A DNA stretch of 64,000 nt, taken from NCBI GenBank assembly GCA_034670405.1, contig JAXDDX010000015.1:4122001-4186000 (forward strand), written 5' to 3'. The stretch comes from Hoplostethus atlanticus (taxonomy: Eukaryota > Chordata > Actinopteri > Trachichthyiformes > Trachichthyidae). Position 1 is the first letter of the stretch. Every line of letters begins with the position of its first letter. Shown here one piece after another: positions 1 to 10,563 of this stretch. Made by a program: the position numbers and the translations under genes. The notes beneath the pieces were generated by a model. That model made no database searches. It saw only the letters and a list, made by a program, of their open reading frames with translations, and had not been told where the DNA came from.

Positions 1-44
1 GTGCAGTTTTATTATTATACGTCTATCAAATGGTGAACTATAAC

Positions 45-57
45 CAGAGAGAGAGCC

Positions 58-92
<35 letters not shown>

Positions 93-205
93 GAGAGAGA
101 AAGAAGCAGAAAAAGAAGAACCATCCCAGGACATGAAACTGTTGTTTCTAACTAACTTTTTTGCATTATTGAAAAAAGTTATTGTTGTTGTTGTTGTTGT
201 TGTTG

Positions 206-239
<34 letters not shown>

Positions 240-409
240 CATCATTATCATCATCATCATCATCAGTATAGTAGTAGTAGGTTTAACAAAGCCTACAACT
301 TCGATCATTCCTATACTATCTCATAGTGTGTCTGAATGAAACTAGTCTGAGAGGGGTGGTGAGGAGAGTTAGGAGACCGGAGGAGAACAGTTGGGAACCA
401 CTGCTGTAG

Positions 410-455
<46 letters not shown>

Positions 456-460
456 GTGAC
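45..460. repeat. Cluster of microsatellites
   Basis: Four simple repeats lie close together: a GA-rich tract (about 45-110), TTG repeats (about 180-211), ATT/ATC repeats (about 211-265) and a CTA run (about 410-455). The ORFs here are homopolymeric read-throughs and not genes. The first 130 bases are homologous to 11768-11915, so the window opens inside the 3' flank of the duplicated NLR unit. Confidence 0.9.
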
Positions 461-499
461 TACTGCTATTACTACTAATAATATTAGTAACACTAATGA

Positions 500-1120
500 A
501 TAAAATGATGAAACTATTTTGTAGTACTTTAAAAATACATTAATTCAATATTTAAAAATGCTTTGCAGGCAATGAAAAGAGAATACATGAAAACCCATTA
601 GATAAACAAATAAAATGTCCAGACATGAATGAAAAACAGGCTTACAGAAGAGTAAGAGTTGATACAATGGGAATAAAACAAAGATGAAAACAAATACCAC
701 AAAAGCCTGTTCGTAAAATGTGTTTTCAGATGGGATCTACAGTATGAAGGTGACTTCACCAGCCGGGACAGCAAAGGTCCTGTGACCTTTGACCTTTAGC
801 CTGGACGTCATAATGTCCAGGAAGACACTGATCTCTCTCCCCAGCCCGTCCATCTCTGCTGACCAGGCCAGGAGGGAGCTGCTCCAACCCAGCAGCACTG
901 TGGGTCCCAGAAGGCACCAAAACACCTGCCAATCAGCTGTAAGGGCTCCTCCAGCATCTGTTCACTGAGCCTGGAGAGGGTGCCACCATTGTAGACAACA
1001 TCCTGTATAAAGGGCTGGTCCAGTGTCCTCAAGGACTACAGATTAGCAGTACCAACATCCAGAACATCATGAAGACCTTGGAGAGATTGTCTTGGATCAT
1101 CTTGGACCCCTTGAGACTCC
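500..1120. other. Unassigned stretch with weak coding-like look
   Basis: No gene can be assigned. Minus-strand reading between about 1030 and 735 gives overlapping frames of about 60-75 codons without a recognised domain. The stretch has no counterpart in the second copy of the duplication (the GA tract is followed at once by the homologue of 1510), so it belongs to an insertion specific to copy 1. It could be an exon or transposon fragment. Confidence 0.3.
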
Positions 1121-2385
1121 TTTGTCCTCCCATTTCGCAGCAGAAGAATAGTGCATTTACTGAACTGAATGACTCACTCAGTGTGTTTAGACAGGCATTA
1201 ATATTCCTATATTATTCTGGGTTATTCCATTTAAGAGTTGACATCTGTAAATATCATAGTCCTTTTAGAATAGCCAGGATGGGTGTGTAAACTGGAATTT
1301 GCTTGCTGAGATATGTGGAAGTTTTCTGAAACTTGAAAACTTATCATACTGTATGGTTTTCACTGTTGATGTCATTTATATTTCAGTGGAAATATATAGT
1401 AGTAGTATTAGTATAGTAGTAGTATAGTATTGTATTGATGTATGTGTATATATGGATTTTCTTATGGGCAGATGAAAATGAGTATAAACAGATTATCCCC
1501 AATTTATGAGTGATATCCAGCATACTGCATTTAAACACACACATTGTTTTATATTGGTCCTTTCTTCACCTGTCCAGAAGGGGCAGCTGCTGATCTCTGC
1601 ATTACCTGAATTTACAGTTCAGTAGTATTTACTACATATGATCTACATACCTACCACCTACATTTATCATAGTACTCATGTATAGGAAGAGCAATACTTT
1701 TTTTCAACATAAGAACACATTAAAGCCAAAACATAGATTTAAAACTATGCTTGTTTGAAAAGAAGAATACAATAAAATATTACTCAGTAGCTGAAAATAG
1801 AAATTCTACATTTGTACTGTAGTGGACTCAAAGTCTTTGGTTCCCCAGAGTGGATAGATTACTTATCGACCATGCTTAAAAGGGAATTCCATCATAATAA
1901 AGGTTTTGGACAATCCCGTATAATTTAGCAATATTTTAAATTGTTTTGTCAGTTTTGAGTTTTGAGTTCTCATAATCAATTATACTGCTATTATGCTATT
2001 GGGAATAAATGTCACGCCCTCCACCTCTGCCTCCTAGCAGTCCCTACCTGTCTGTCTCTGTCTGTGTGTGTGTGTGTGTGTGTGTTGGCGGGCGTGGCTC
2101 CAGTCTCCGGCTCCTCCCTGCATCATCACCTCATCCCGATCACCTGCTCTACCCCGCACACCTGCTATCCATCAAGTCATCACCACCAGTATAAAGACCC
2201 CGGCTTTCCATCCACTCATCGCCAGATCGTTGTTTGTACTTCTCAGTCAGTATCGTTTCTTGGCCGCTTTGTAGAGTTTCTCTCAAGGTTCCCTTCCTGC
2301 TTACTAACCCTGATTCCTTGCCTAGATCCAGTCTCCTTCCCTACGCCCGTCTGCCGACACCTCCACCTCCACACTCCCTGGAGTG
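1121..2385. repeat. Tandem duplication, copy 1 (about 1.26 kb)
   Basis: The stretch starting TTTGTCCTCCCATTTCGC at 1121 recurs at 2386 and stays nearly identical for about 1.25 kb. Copy 1 ends inside a retrotransposon LTR (2010-2369), followed by about 16 bases with no match in copy 2. The unit consists of NLR-gene 3' flank (homologous to 11930-12370) plus the LTR. Confidence 0.9.
2010..2369 (+). mobile_element. 3'-truncated copy of solo LTR family A
   Basis: Identical in order to the first about 355 bases of the LTR at 3263-3728: it starts TGTCACGCCC, has the same GT microsatellite and the same TATAAA region, then stops at the tandem-duplication breakpoint. The 154-codon ORF that crosses it is a chance frame in LTR sequence. 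Confidence 0.85.
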
Positions 2386-3617
2386 TTTGTCCTCCCATTT
2401 CGCAGCAGAAGAACAGTATTTACTGAACTGAATGACTCACTCAGTGTGTTTAGATGGCATTAATATTCCAATATTATTCTGGATTATTCCATTTAAGAGT
2501 TGACATCTGTAAATGTCATAGTCCTTTTAGAATAGCCAGGATGGGTGTGTAAACTGGAATTTGCTTGATGAGATATGCTGAAGTTTTCTGAAACTTGAAA
2601 ACTTATCATACTGTATGGTTTTCACTGTTGATGTCATTTATATTTCAGTGGAAATATGTAGTATTAGTATAGTATTAGTATAGTATTGATGTATGTGTGT
2701 ATATATGGATTTTCTTATGGGCAGATGAAAATGAGTATAAACAGATTATCCCCAATTTATGAGTGATATCCAGCATACTGCATTTAAACACACACATTGT
2801 TTTATATTGGTCCTTTCCTCACCTGTCCAGAAGGGGCAGCTGCTGATCTCTGCATTACCTGAATTTACAGTTCAGTAGTATTTACTACATATGATCTACA
2901 TACCTACCACCTACATTTATCATAGTACTCATGTATAGGAAGAGCAATACTTTTTTTCAACATAAGAACACATTAAAGCCAAAACATAGATTTAAAACTA
3001 TGCTTGTTTGAAAAGAAGAATACAATAAAATATTACTCAGTAGCTGAAAATAGAAATTCTACATTTGTACTGTAGTGGACTCAAAGTCTTTGGTTCCCCA
3101 GAGTGGATAGATTACTTATTGACCATGCTTAAAAGGGAATTCCATCATAATAAAGGTTTTGGACAATCCCGTATAATTTAGCAATATTTTAAATTGTTTT
3201 GTCAGTTTTGAGTTTTGAGTTCTCATAATCAATTATACTGCTATTATGCTATTGGGAATAAATGTCACGCCCTCCACCTCTGCCTCCTAGCAGTCCCTAC
3301 CTGTCTGTCTCTGTCTGTGTGTGTGTGTATGTGTTGGCGGGCGTGGCTCCAGTCTCCGGCTCCTCCCTGCATCATCACCTCATCCCGATCACCTGCTCTA
3401 CCCCGCACACCTGCTATCCATCAAGTCATCACCACCAGTATAAAGACCCCGGCTTTCCATCCACTCATCGCCAGATCGTTGTTTGTACTTCTCAGTCAGT
3501 ATCGTTTCTTGGCTGCTTTGTAGAGTTTCTCTCAAGGTTCCCTTCCTGCTTACTAACCCTGATTCCTTGCCTAGATCCAGTCTCCTTCCCTACGCCCGTC
3601 TGCCGACACCTCCACCG
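2386..3617. repeat. Tandem duplication, copy 2
   Basis: Second copy of the unit at 1121-2385, differing by scattered substitutions and small indels (for example a shorter GT tract in the LTR). Copy 2 runs into the complete LTR, so the duplication breakpoint lies inside the LTR and the duplication is younger than the LTR insertion. Confidence 0.9.
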
Positions 3618-3733
3618 TTCGTCTGCATTATCTTCCTGTGTGTACCGTCTCCCAGTAAACCTGGTTTGTTCCTAACTCCGTCACTGTGTTCTGTGGTTTG
3701 CACTTGGGTCCAGTACACAATCGTAACAATAAA
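3258..3733 (+). mobile_element. Solo LTR, family A, with 5-bp target duplication
   Basis: The LTR proper is 3263-3728 (466 bp). It begins TGTCACGC and ends CGTAACA, with the TG...CA termini of LTR retrotransposons. It is flanked by identical ATAAA at 3258-3262 and 3729-3733. TATAAA is at 3439-3444. No internal region follows, so it is a solo LTR left by LTR-LTR recombination. A 5-bp target duplication fits Ty3/Gypsy or a related class. The same family occurs on the minus strand at 46370-46977. Confidence 0.88.
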
Positions 3734-4205
3734 ATGGTTAAAAAAAAGGTGAAATCAAAACACTGAAATGCACTGAAACCATTTCAATTACGTCATAGAT
3801 TAAATGTTCCTTTAATTGTTGAAGTCAAAACTGAAAAACACATTGGTTTATTTTAGAGAAATAATAATTACATATTGAAGTCAACAAAACAATGCTTGCT
3901 TGAAAAGAAGATGGAAAATGTTATGAACTGAAGAAAACAAGAAAGATTAATAAAATACCAAATAAAACAAAGATCCAAAGGAAAGATATTTTAACCTGTC
4001 AATCAACAACAGACTCTCAGATGAACAACAATAACTTGATTATTTTTTGTTAAATAGCTCATTAATTTAGTTTTCAAAATAAAATGTCCCTGTTCTTGCA
4101 CGTGATGTTAAATCCAACCATGTTCAGGTACCCTACACAAAGAATACTTTCTCACTTTGAGATGTGTGTGTGTGTGTGTGTCGACTCTCCCTCCTCTATT
4201 TGACA
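3729..4205. other. NLR gene A 3' flank, no gene
   Basis: AT-rich DNA homologous to 13200-13760 downstream of the gene B SPRY exon. It holds a GT microsatellite at about 4164-4182. At about 4181-4208 lies the displaced end of the gene A SPRY coding sequence, recognisable by its match to the final codons of gene B at 13755-13790. Confidence 0.7.
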
Positions 4206-4791
4206 GAGACTGTCACAGGGAAACCCTGTGCCCTAAAGTAAGGCACCGGAAGGGCCCATTCGATTTAAATAGAAGGGTTCCCAGGGGAAGAGACCAAGTG
4301 TGGTAGAGTAGGAGGGGTGTTTGTGTTTGTGTTTCGCGATTAGGCTATTTAAAGCACCCTTTTTAAAGAAACATATTTTAAAATAAGCTTGGATGTATTT
4401 TTGAATGATAACATAGGACAATTGAACATTGCTGTCCTTGTGACTGTTTACAATAAGATAATTGATAATGGTCTCTTGAGTAGGTGGAGCCCAACTGTAT
4501 TTAAGGGACAAGGCTGGAGCACTTGGGGAGACCAAAACCTCATAAGAGAGAACAACTAGAGAGAGAGCGGATTAGAGTTATTTTCTGAGTTTGAGGTATT
4601 TTCTTTTTGGTATTTTCCTATTTTTGGGAAAATAGTTTATGTTTGTTTTTCTTTATTTTTGCTGACCATCTTTAATACACTGTAAATATCTGCACGGGAC
4701 TCCACTGCTGTAAATAAAATTCACTTGGACTGCTGAACTTCACCTGCATCCCTTTTCATGTGTCTGGCTGCTCAGCCAACCTCACAGAGAC
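4206..4791 (+). mobile_element. Solo LTR, family B, inserted in SPRY exon
   Basis: The LTR proper is 4211-4786 (576 bp), starting TGTCACAGGG and ending CCTCACA, flanked by the perfect 5-bp repeat GAGAC (4206-4210 and 4787-4791). AATAAA at 4713-4718 supports plus orientation, antisense to gene A. Removing it rejoins the SPRY exon to its original 3' end, as seen in gene B. It is unrelated in sequence to family A. Confidence 0.88.
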
Positions 4792-5308
4792 ACTGAGGAA
4801 CCAAATGACCAAACCCTAAACCCAGGGTAGAGGGGATCAGTGAATGTGGAGGTGAAGGTGTGGATGTGGATCAGTGAGTCAGAGGAGACTCTGTAGAAGG
4901 ACAGAGTGCCAGCAGGCCAGTCCAGATACACTCCTACTCTATTAGAGTCAGAGGAGGAGGGGATACGTATGTCTGTTCTTCTGTTATTATGCCAGGCAGT
5001 GTAACTATTACCAGAGCAGAAGAGACTCCAGGACTTTTCATTTCCTCCAAGCAAGCAGTCAGCACTCTTTCCTCTCCTTCTGATTCGTCTGTATGTTACT
5101 CCTATATAAACCTCTCCTTTCCTGTCCACCTCCCAGTAACACCTCCCAGTCAGACCATTTCTACACAGCACCTGTTCCCAGTCATCAAATCTCTCTGGGT
5201 GATCAGGATATAGCTGCTTCGCTCTCACTGTTGTCACCTTTCTGTTGTCCTCAGACAGAGAGAGGTTTCTGTTTGCTGTGTTTGGGTCCAGCATGAGTTC
5301 ACAGACAT
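4782..5308 (-). CDS. Gene A terminal exon: PRY-SPRY (B30.2) domain
   Basis: The acceptor CCACCAG precedes 5308. The encoded 175 residues carry the PRY start ([13 protein letters not shown]), the WEV strand before a GEVYIGVTY segment, KSWSLFC, the [17 protein letters not shown] core and a YPGFRVW end. This is a full B30.2 fold of usual length. The final codons are cut: the frame reads SSVSL then TGA, where gene B continues for 11 further residues. The TGA at 4784-4782 and two bases of the preceding Leu codon are LTR sequence. In NLRs this domain is usually a ligand or partner-binding surface. Confidence 0.88.
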
Positions 5309-5571
5309 CTGGTGGGAAGAACAAGACACAATACAGCAGCAGTCTTTAATCTAATAGACCAGTTATGTTGATTATTGGTTGATTTATTGGCAATTTGTTA
5401 TTAATTGTATGTCTGTTTATCTGAGGTTTTAGTCTATAATGTGCTAAACAACCCTAGAAAAGCTCGACTTACAACTGAGGGGCCATGATTTCAATCGACA
5501 CTTTCCACCATGATCCACACTGTGGAGGTAGACACAAGAGACGTTGAGACAGAAAGACAAATGGAAAACAC

Positions 5572-5621
<50 letters not shown>

Positions 5622-8600
5622 CACACACACCTAATGTAACTGTAGAGTAACATAACCTACTTGAGAGTGTCCAGTCTCCAGCGTAGATCCTCCAGTCCAG
5701 CAGAGAGCAGCTTCTCTCCTGAGTCTCCTGGGTGATTGTAGCTCAGGTCCAGCTCTCTCAGATGGGAGGGGTTGGAGCTCAGAGCTGAGGCCAGAAAAGC
5801 ACAGCCTTCCTCTGTGACCAGACAGCCTGATAGCCTGGAAACACACAAAACAAGCTTAGATTTTAGCTTTTAGCCTTTAGACTTTAAATTAGATTTTATT
5901 AGAATACTAATAAATGTTGGTATCACAACCAGGATGTAAATGGTCATCTGTTAAACATATTGAGGAATACTGACCTGAGAGTGTCCAGTCTACAGTGTGG
6001 ACTCCCCAGTCCAGCAGAGAGCAGCTTCACTCCTGCATCCTGCAGGTCGTTGTTACTCAGGTCCAGCTTTCTCAGACTGGAGGACTTGGAGCTGAGAACT
6101 GAGGCCAGAGCTTCACAGCTTCTCTCTGACAGCTTACAGACACTCAGTCTCAATAAGCACCAAAACATATGAAAATGTTATTCTCATATTTTAATGTCAT
6201 TATTGTCTACTAATGAACTTTATTAATGTAGCCCTTATCTAAAGGCAGAGTTTACAGTGTACGTTGCATGGTGCTGTAGCTCATAGAGTTCAGCGTAGCA
6301 CTCACAATGTCAGGGATCGTGGTTTGATAAAAGAGATAAAAGAAAATAGAAAAATATGTAATGCAGATATAAAAATGAGGAAACACTTTTAAAAGAAGAG
6401 ATTTTAAGCAATAACAACAATAGAAACATGACAGGGAAGGGCAAAAACATTACACAAAAGCAAGTAAATAGAATTATTTTACAAAGTATTTTAAATGATG
6501 ATACTGATTTTGCTAGCCTAAGTCCCTCAGGCATTCCACAGTCTAGGAGCCCTGATGGCAAAAGTGTAATCACTTTAAGTCTTGAGTTTAGACTGTGGGA
6601 CAGTCAGAACTGGTGGAGAGACACTAAAATCAGAGATGTATGATCTCGTCGTAGCACTAGTTAAAATCCTTGCTTCTCTATTCTGAAATGCTGCAGATGT
6701 GACAGTGAATTATGACTGAGAGAGGAACAGAAAGGTGCAATCATTTAAATAACATATCAAAACATGGAGGACCTCTCAATCATGAAGGTTCATGGCTGCG
6801 TATATGAAGCTTGATCAGAATAAAACACATTCTGGAAAATTCCAAGACTTTCTTTGCAGTGAAATTGAACATTTCAATGTAAAATGGCTCTAAAATCATG
6901 ATGTTATACTTGCAGGGTCACTCTGTGCAGATTCAGGCATACTGACCTGAGAGAGAGTGTTTTGAGAGCATGGACCATAGTTTGGAGAAATGTATTGCGA
7001 TAAACTGTAAATGAATCTCACCTGAGAGTGTCCAGTCTACAGTGTGGACTCCCCAGTCCAGCAGAGAGCAGCTTAACTCCTGAATCCTGCAGGTCGTTGT
7101 TACTCAGGTCCAGTTCTCTCAGACTGGAGGACATAGAGCTGAGAACTGAAGCCAGGGCTTCACAACTTCTCTCAGACAGCTTGCATCTATCCAGCCTGAA
7201 GAAGCATTAGTGATGAAAAAAACAACAACAAAAGACTACATTTTCTATTTGCACTTCTGTTTAAACAATCACATTTAATATATCCATTTATCTATGCACC
7301 TACAGAGATATATTGGAGGCTTTGACCACTGGCAGCAGCCTCAGAAGACCCTCCTCTGAAGCAGAGTATTTCCTCAGGTCAAACACGTCCAGCTCTTTTT
7401 CTGATGACAGTAACATGAAGACCAGAGCTGACCACTGAGCAGGGGAGAGTTTGTCTGTGGAGAGACGTCCCGATGTCAGGTACTGTTGGATCTCCTCCAC
7501 TAGAGAATGGTCATTCAGCTCATTCAGACAGTGGAACAGATTGATGCTTCTCTCTGGAGAGGGATTCTCCCTGATATTTTCCTTAAGGTACTGGACTGTT
7601 TCCTTGTTGGTTTGTGAGCTACTTCCTGTCTGTTTTATCAAACCTCGTAGGAGAGTCTGATTGGTCTCCAGTGAAAGACCCATGAGGAAGCGAAGGAACA
7701 AGTCCAGGTGTCCATTTGTACTCTGTAAGGCCTTGTCCACAGCACTCCGGTAGATGTGTTTTACTTTAGATTTGTTTCTTAATACTGTAGACAACCAGGA
7801 TGTTGATTGAGTTTCTGACAGCAGATTGTCACCAGTGGTGATGAATGACAGAAAGACATAAACAGCAGCCAGAAACTCCTGAATGCTCAGATGGACGAAG
7901 CAGAACACCTGGTCCTGGTACAGCCCACGCTCCTCTTTAAAGATCTGTGTGAACACTCCTGAGTACACTGAGGCTGCTGTGATATCAATGCCACACTCTG
8001 TCAGGTCTGCTTCATAGAAGATCAGGTTGCCTTTCTCCAGCTGCTCAAAAGCCAGTTTTCCCAGAGACAGAATCATCTTGCTGGTCTCTGTATTCCAGTG
8101 TGAATCTGTCTCAGCTCTCCCATGATACTTGACATTCCCCTGTATGGACTGAACCACCAGGAAGTGGATGTACATTTCAGTAAGGGTCTTAGGCATCGCT
8201 CCTCTCTGATTGGTTCTCCACATATGCTCCAAAACGGTAGCAGCGATCCAGCAGAAGACTGGGATGTGGCACATGATGTGGAGGCTTCCTGATATCTTGA
8301 TGTGGGAGATGATTCTGCTGGCCAGCTCCTCATCTCTGAATCTCTTCCTGAAGTACTCCTCCTTCTGTGGGTCAGTGAACCCTCTCACCTCTGTCACCAT
8401 GTCAACGCACTCAGGAGGGATCTGATTGGCTGCTGCAGGGCGTGTGGTTATCCACAGGCGAGCAGAGGGAAGCAGTTTCCCCTTGATGAGGTTTGTCAGC
8501 AGCACATCCACTGAGGTTGACTCTGTAACATCAGTCCAGATCTGGTTGTTGTGGAAGTCTAGAGGAAGTCGACACTCATCCAGACCGTCAAAGATGAACA

Positions 8601-10061
8601 CAACCTGGAACTTGTCAAAGCTGCAGATTTTTGCTTCTTTAGTATCAATGAAGAAGTGATGAAGAAGTTCCACCAAGCTGAACTTTTTCCCTTTCAGCAA
8701 ATTCAGCTCTCGGAAAGTGAATGGAAACGTGAACTGTATATCATGGTTGGCTTTGTCTTCAGCCCAGTCCAGAGTGAACTTCTGTGTTAAGACTGTTTTA
8801 CCAATGCCAGCCACTCCCTTTGTCATCAATGTCCTGATTGGTTTCTCTCTTCCAGGTAAGGGTTTAAAGATGTCTTCACATGTGATTGTTGTTTCTTCTC
8901 TGGCTGGTTTCCTAGATGCTGTTTCAATCTGTCTGACCTCATGTTCATCGTTGACCTCTCCACTCCCTCCCTCTGTGATGTAGAGCTCTGTGTAGATCTG
9001 ATTCAGAAGTGTTGGGTTTCCTGCTTTAGCGATCCCCTCAAACAAACACTGAAACTTCTCCTTCAGATTAGATTTGAGTTTATGTTGGCACATGGGAGCA
9101 AGAGTTTCTGAATGAACAAACAACAATGAACATCAATGAGTGGATGTTCCAGTAAATATGGGAAATGTGAACATTTTCAGGTGAATGAGTCCATGTTACT
9201 AACTCCATTGTATCTATTTAGCTCAACACTGGTGGACAGGTCCTGACTGTTACAGCTCAGTGTGAAAGGCAACAGTTGTGGTGTCTGTTTTTTCAGTACT
9301 GTACGCTACTGTGTTCAGCATTTACATCCACAATGAACAAATCAATTTCACCAGATTATTTAAATGGGGATTGTGCTCATTTATCTTCCAATCTGAAACT
9401 GAATCAGTCTTGTTTTAATAATGTCTACATTTATAGCAGTTTGGAAAAGTAAACATCTCCTGTTTTCCTCCATTTACCCATTACATTATAGTAAACCTGT
9501 TAAAACCTCTTACTGCTCTGCAGAGAGTCAGCCAGCTCCTCCTGCTTCATTCTCCTCAGGAAGTGCAGTGTGATCTTCAGAAGTGCCTCTCTGCTGGTCC
9601 TCCTCTGCTCTTCCTCCTCACCATCCACCTCCTCCTCTTCCTCCATCTGCCTCTCTAAGCATTCTGGGTAATCTCGAGTCAGAACCCTCTGGAACCGCTT
9701 CAGCTCGTTCTTCACAAAAGTGATGATGTTCTCCTCTAGCAGCTGGAACAGAATCACATATCAATTAAACTTTCATACTAAACTTATGGAATGTAACATA
9801 AAACCATCTGTCATTGACTGAAAGCCCTCTGGAGTGTAGCATGGAGATTATTATGACCAGAATGGTTTTCATTTCATTTGTAGCTGAAGTAAAAGGTGTT
9901 GTTGTACATTTACACACCATAAATATGGAGTCCAGGTCTGTTTGATGCTCCTGGGCAGACTGACCACTGGGAACCTCTGACCTCTCCTGGTGGACTCTGT
10001 GGAGAAAACATGACACATTAGGTCTCCGGAAAGCCACACACACACACACAGACACACACAG

Positions 10062-10092
<31 letters not shown>

Positions 10093-10563
10093 AACACCAC
10101 TGTAAACACCACTGGAAATGCTTCACCGATTATTGGACGTGATGTTTTGAGAGAAGAAACTAAATCAACAGAGTATGAAGGACCAGACCGTCTCATGACT
10201 TCATGACTCAGTAGAATCGGATAATACCAAACTCATCTGATTTACAGTAAATTCTTGCCTTTGCTCAGTAGAGTGGTGTCCATCTTTGAACTCAATAGGT
10301 TGATCCATAGACCAGTCACTCTTCATGGACACACAGCTGGGTACAGGGGAGTCTGGTCTCTCCTGCTGGACTGGGCTTCAACACAACACAGACAGAATAA
10401 TGATGGTGTCATGATATCACTGCTGAGCTCTGAGATGGAGAACAGTCATGGACAGTTAGAGATCCTCATCTTACCTCTTAGCTTTGGTCTGGTTGTCATG
10501 TTCCCCAGACAGAGAGGTTTTAGAGGTAGGGACTCCCTCCTCTCTCTCCTCAGACAGATTCAT
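4782..10563 (-). CDS. NLRC3-like NLR gene A (FISNA-NACHT-LRR-B30.2), 10 coding exons
   Basis: Cytosolic NOD-like receptor of the expanded fish NLR-C class. In this family the NACHT domain binds and hydrolyses nucleotide, LRRs regulate or sense ligand, and B30.2 binds ligands or proteins; the ligand here is unknown. Exons by splice consensus and phase: 10563-10475, 10375-10259, 9996-9918, 9742-9514, 9107-7304, 7195-7022, 6148-5975, 5834-5661, 5519-5473, 5308-4782. They total 3414 bases, or 1137 codons plus stop, and every junction keeps phase. Order in the protein: short N-terminal segments (1-171), FISNA and NACHT (172-773; Walker A GVAGIGKT about 269-276, Walker B ending FDGLDE about 344-349), three LRR exons (773-947), a linker exon, B30.2 (963-1137). 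Two oddities: a GC donor at 10258-10257 and a stop codon donated by a solo LTR. The start ATG follows the fish NLRC3 N-terminal pattern [10 protein letters not shown]. Transcription is not shown by sequence. Confidence 0.88.
5473..5519 (-). CDS. Gene A 47-bp linker exon before B30.2
   Basis: Too short for ORF calling, but both splice sites (CCACAG acceptor, GTAAGT donor) and phase fit. It encodes [11 protein letters not shown] followed by a short stretch, and the split codon at its 3' junction gives Tyr before VCELMLDP. The VDHGG motif followed by the PRY start is characteristic of fish NLRC3-like genes. The equivalent exon in gene B is 14532-14486, also 47 bp. Confidence 0.82.
5575..5632. 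repeat. (CA)n microsatellite
   Basis: Dinucleotide CA/CT tract in the intron just upstream (on the minus strand) of the VDHGG linker exon of gene A. Confidence 0.9.
5661..7195 (-). CDS. Gene A three LRR exons (174 bp each)
   Basis: Exons 7195-7022, 6148-5975 and 5834-5661 are each exactly 174 bp, all in phase 2, each encoding about 58 residues with two ribonuclease-inhibitor-type LRR units. Conserved blocks are [34 protein letters not shown] and [17 protein letters not shown]. The third is a divergent version with a CLVTEEGC start and a CAA|GTAGGT donor. Identical length and phase let the exons be added or lost without breaking frame, the usual mode of LRR variation in this family. The 6148-7022 intron (about 0.9 kb) holds no gene. 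Confidence 0.87.
7304..9107 (-). CDS. Gene A FISNA-NACHT exon (1804 bp)
   Basis: A single open exon with acceptor TTCATTCAG and donor GTAGGTGC. It starts with the FISNA segment ([19 protein letters not shown], then [12 protein letters not shown]), then NACHT: P-loop GVAGIGKT, Walker [11 protein letters not shown], a sensor-like stretch [10 protein letters not shown], then winged-helix and superhelical parts ([15 protein letters not shown]). All key nucleotide-binding residues are present. Length and order match other fish NLRC3-like NACHT exons. The gene B equivalent (15478-17283) is highly similar but carries two extra bases. Confidence 0.92.
9514..10563 (-). CDS. Gene A four N-terminal coding exons
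   Basis: Exon 1 (10563-10475, 89 bp) starts [10 protein letters not shown]. Exon 2 (10375-10259, 117 bp) carries the fish NLRC3 signature [16 protein letters not shown]. Exon 3 (9996-9918, 79 bp) ends LDSIFM. Exon 4 (9742-9514, 229 bp) encodes a helical domain ([21 protein letters not shown], an acidic [12 protein letters not shown] stretch, then [16 protein letters not shown]) that leads into FISNA. This exon-4 segment may be a divergent death-fold-like module; that is inference. All junctions keep phase. Exon 2 uses a GC splice donor. Confidence 0.85.
10034..10095. repeat. (CA)n microsatellite
   Basis: CA repeat interrupted by GA steps in the intron between exons 2 and 3 of gene A. The homologous gene B intron also has a CA tract at 19585-19629. 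Confidence 0.9.

Noticed and set aside
133-339. ORFs of poly-Val/Ile and poly-Thr on both strands
   Set aside because: They translate the TTG/ATT/CTA microsatellites and have no gene features.
1962-2426. 154-codon ORF, and its relative at 3262-3675
   Set aside because: It lies across a solo LTR and its duplicate; repeated copies share it only because the LTR is repeated.
5960-6172. Plus-strand ORFs opposite the LRR, NACHT and SPRY exons
   Set aside because: Mirror frames of conserved minus-strand exons; they recur in both gene copies only because the exons do.
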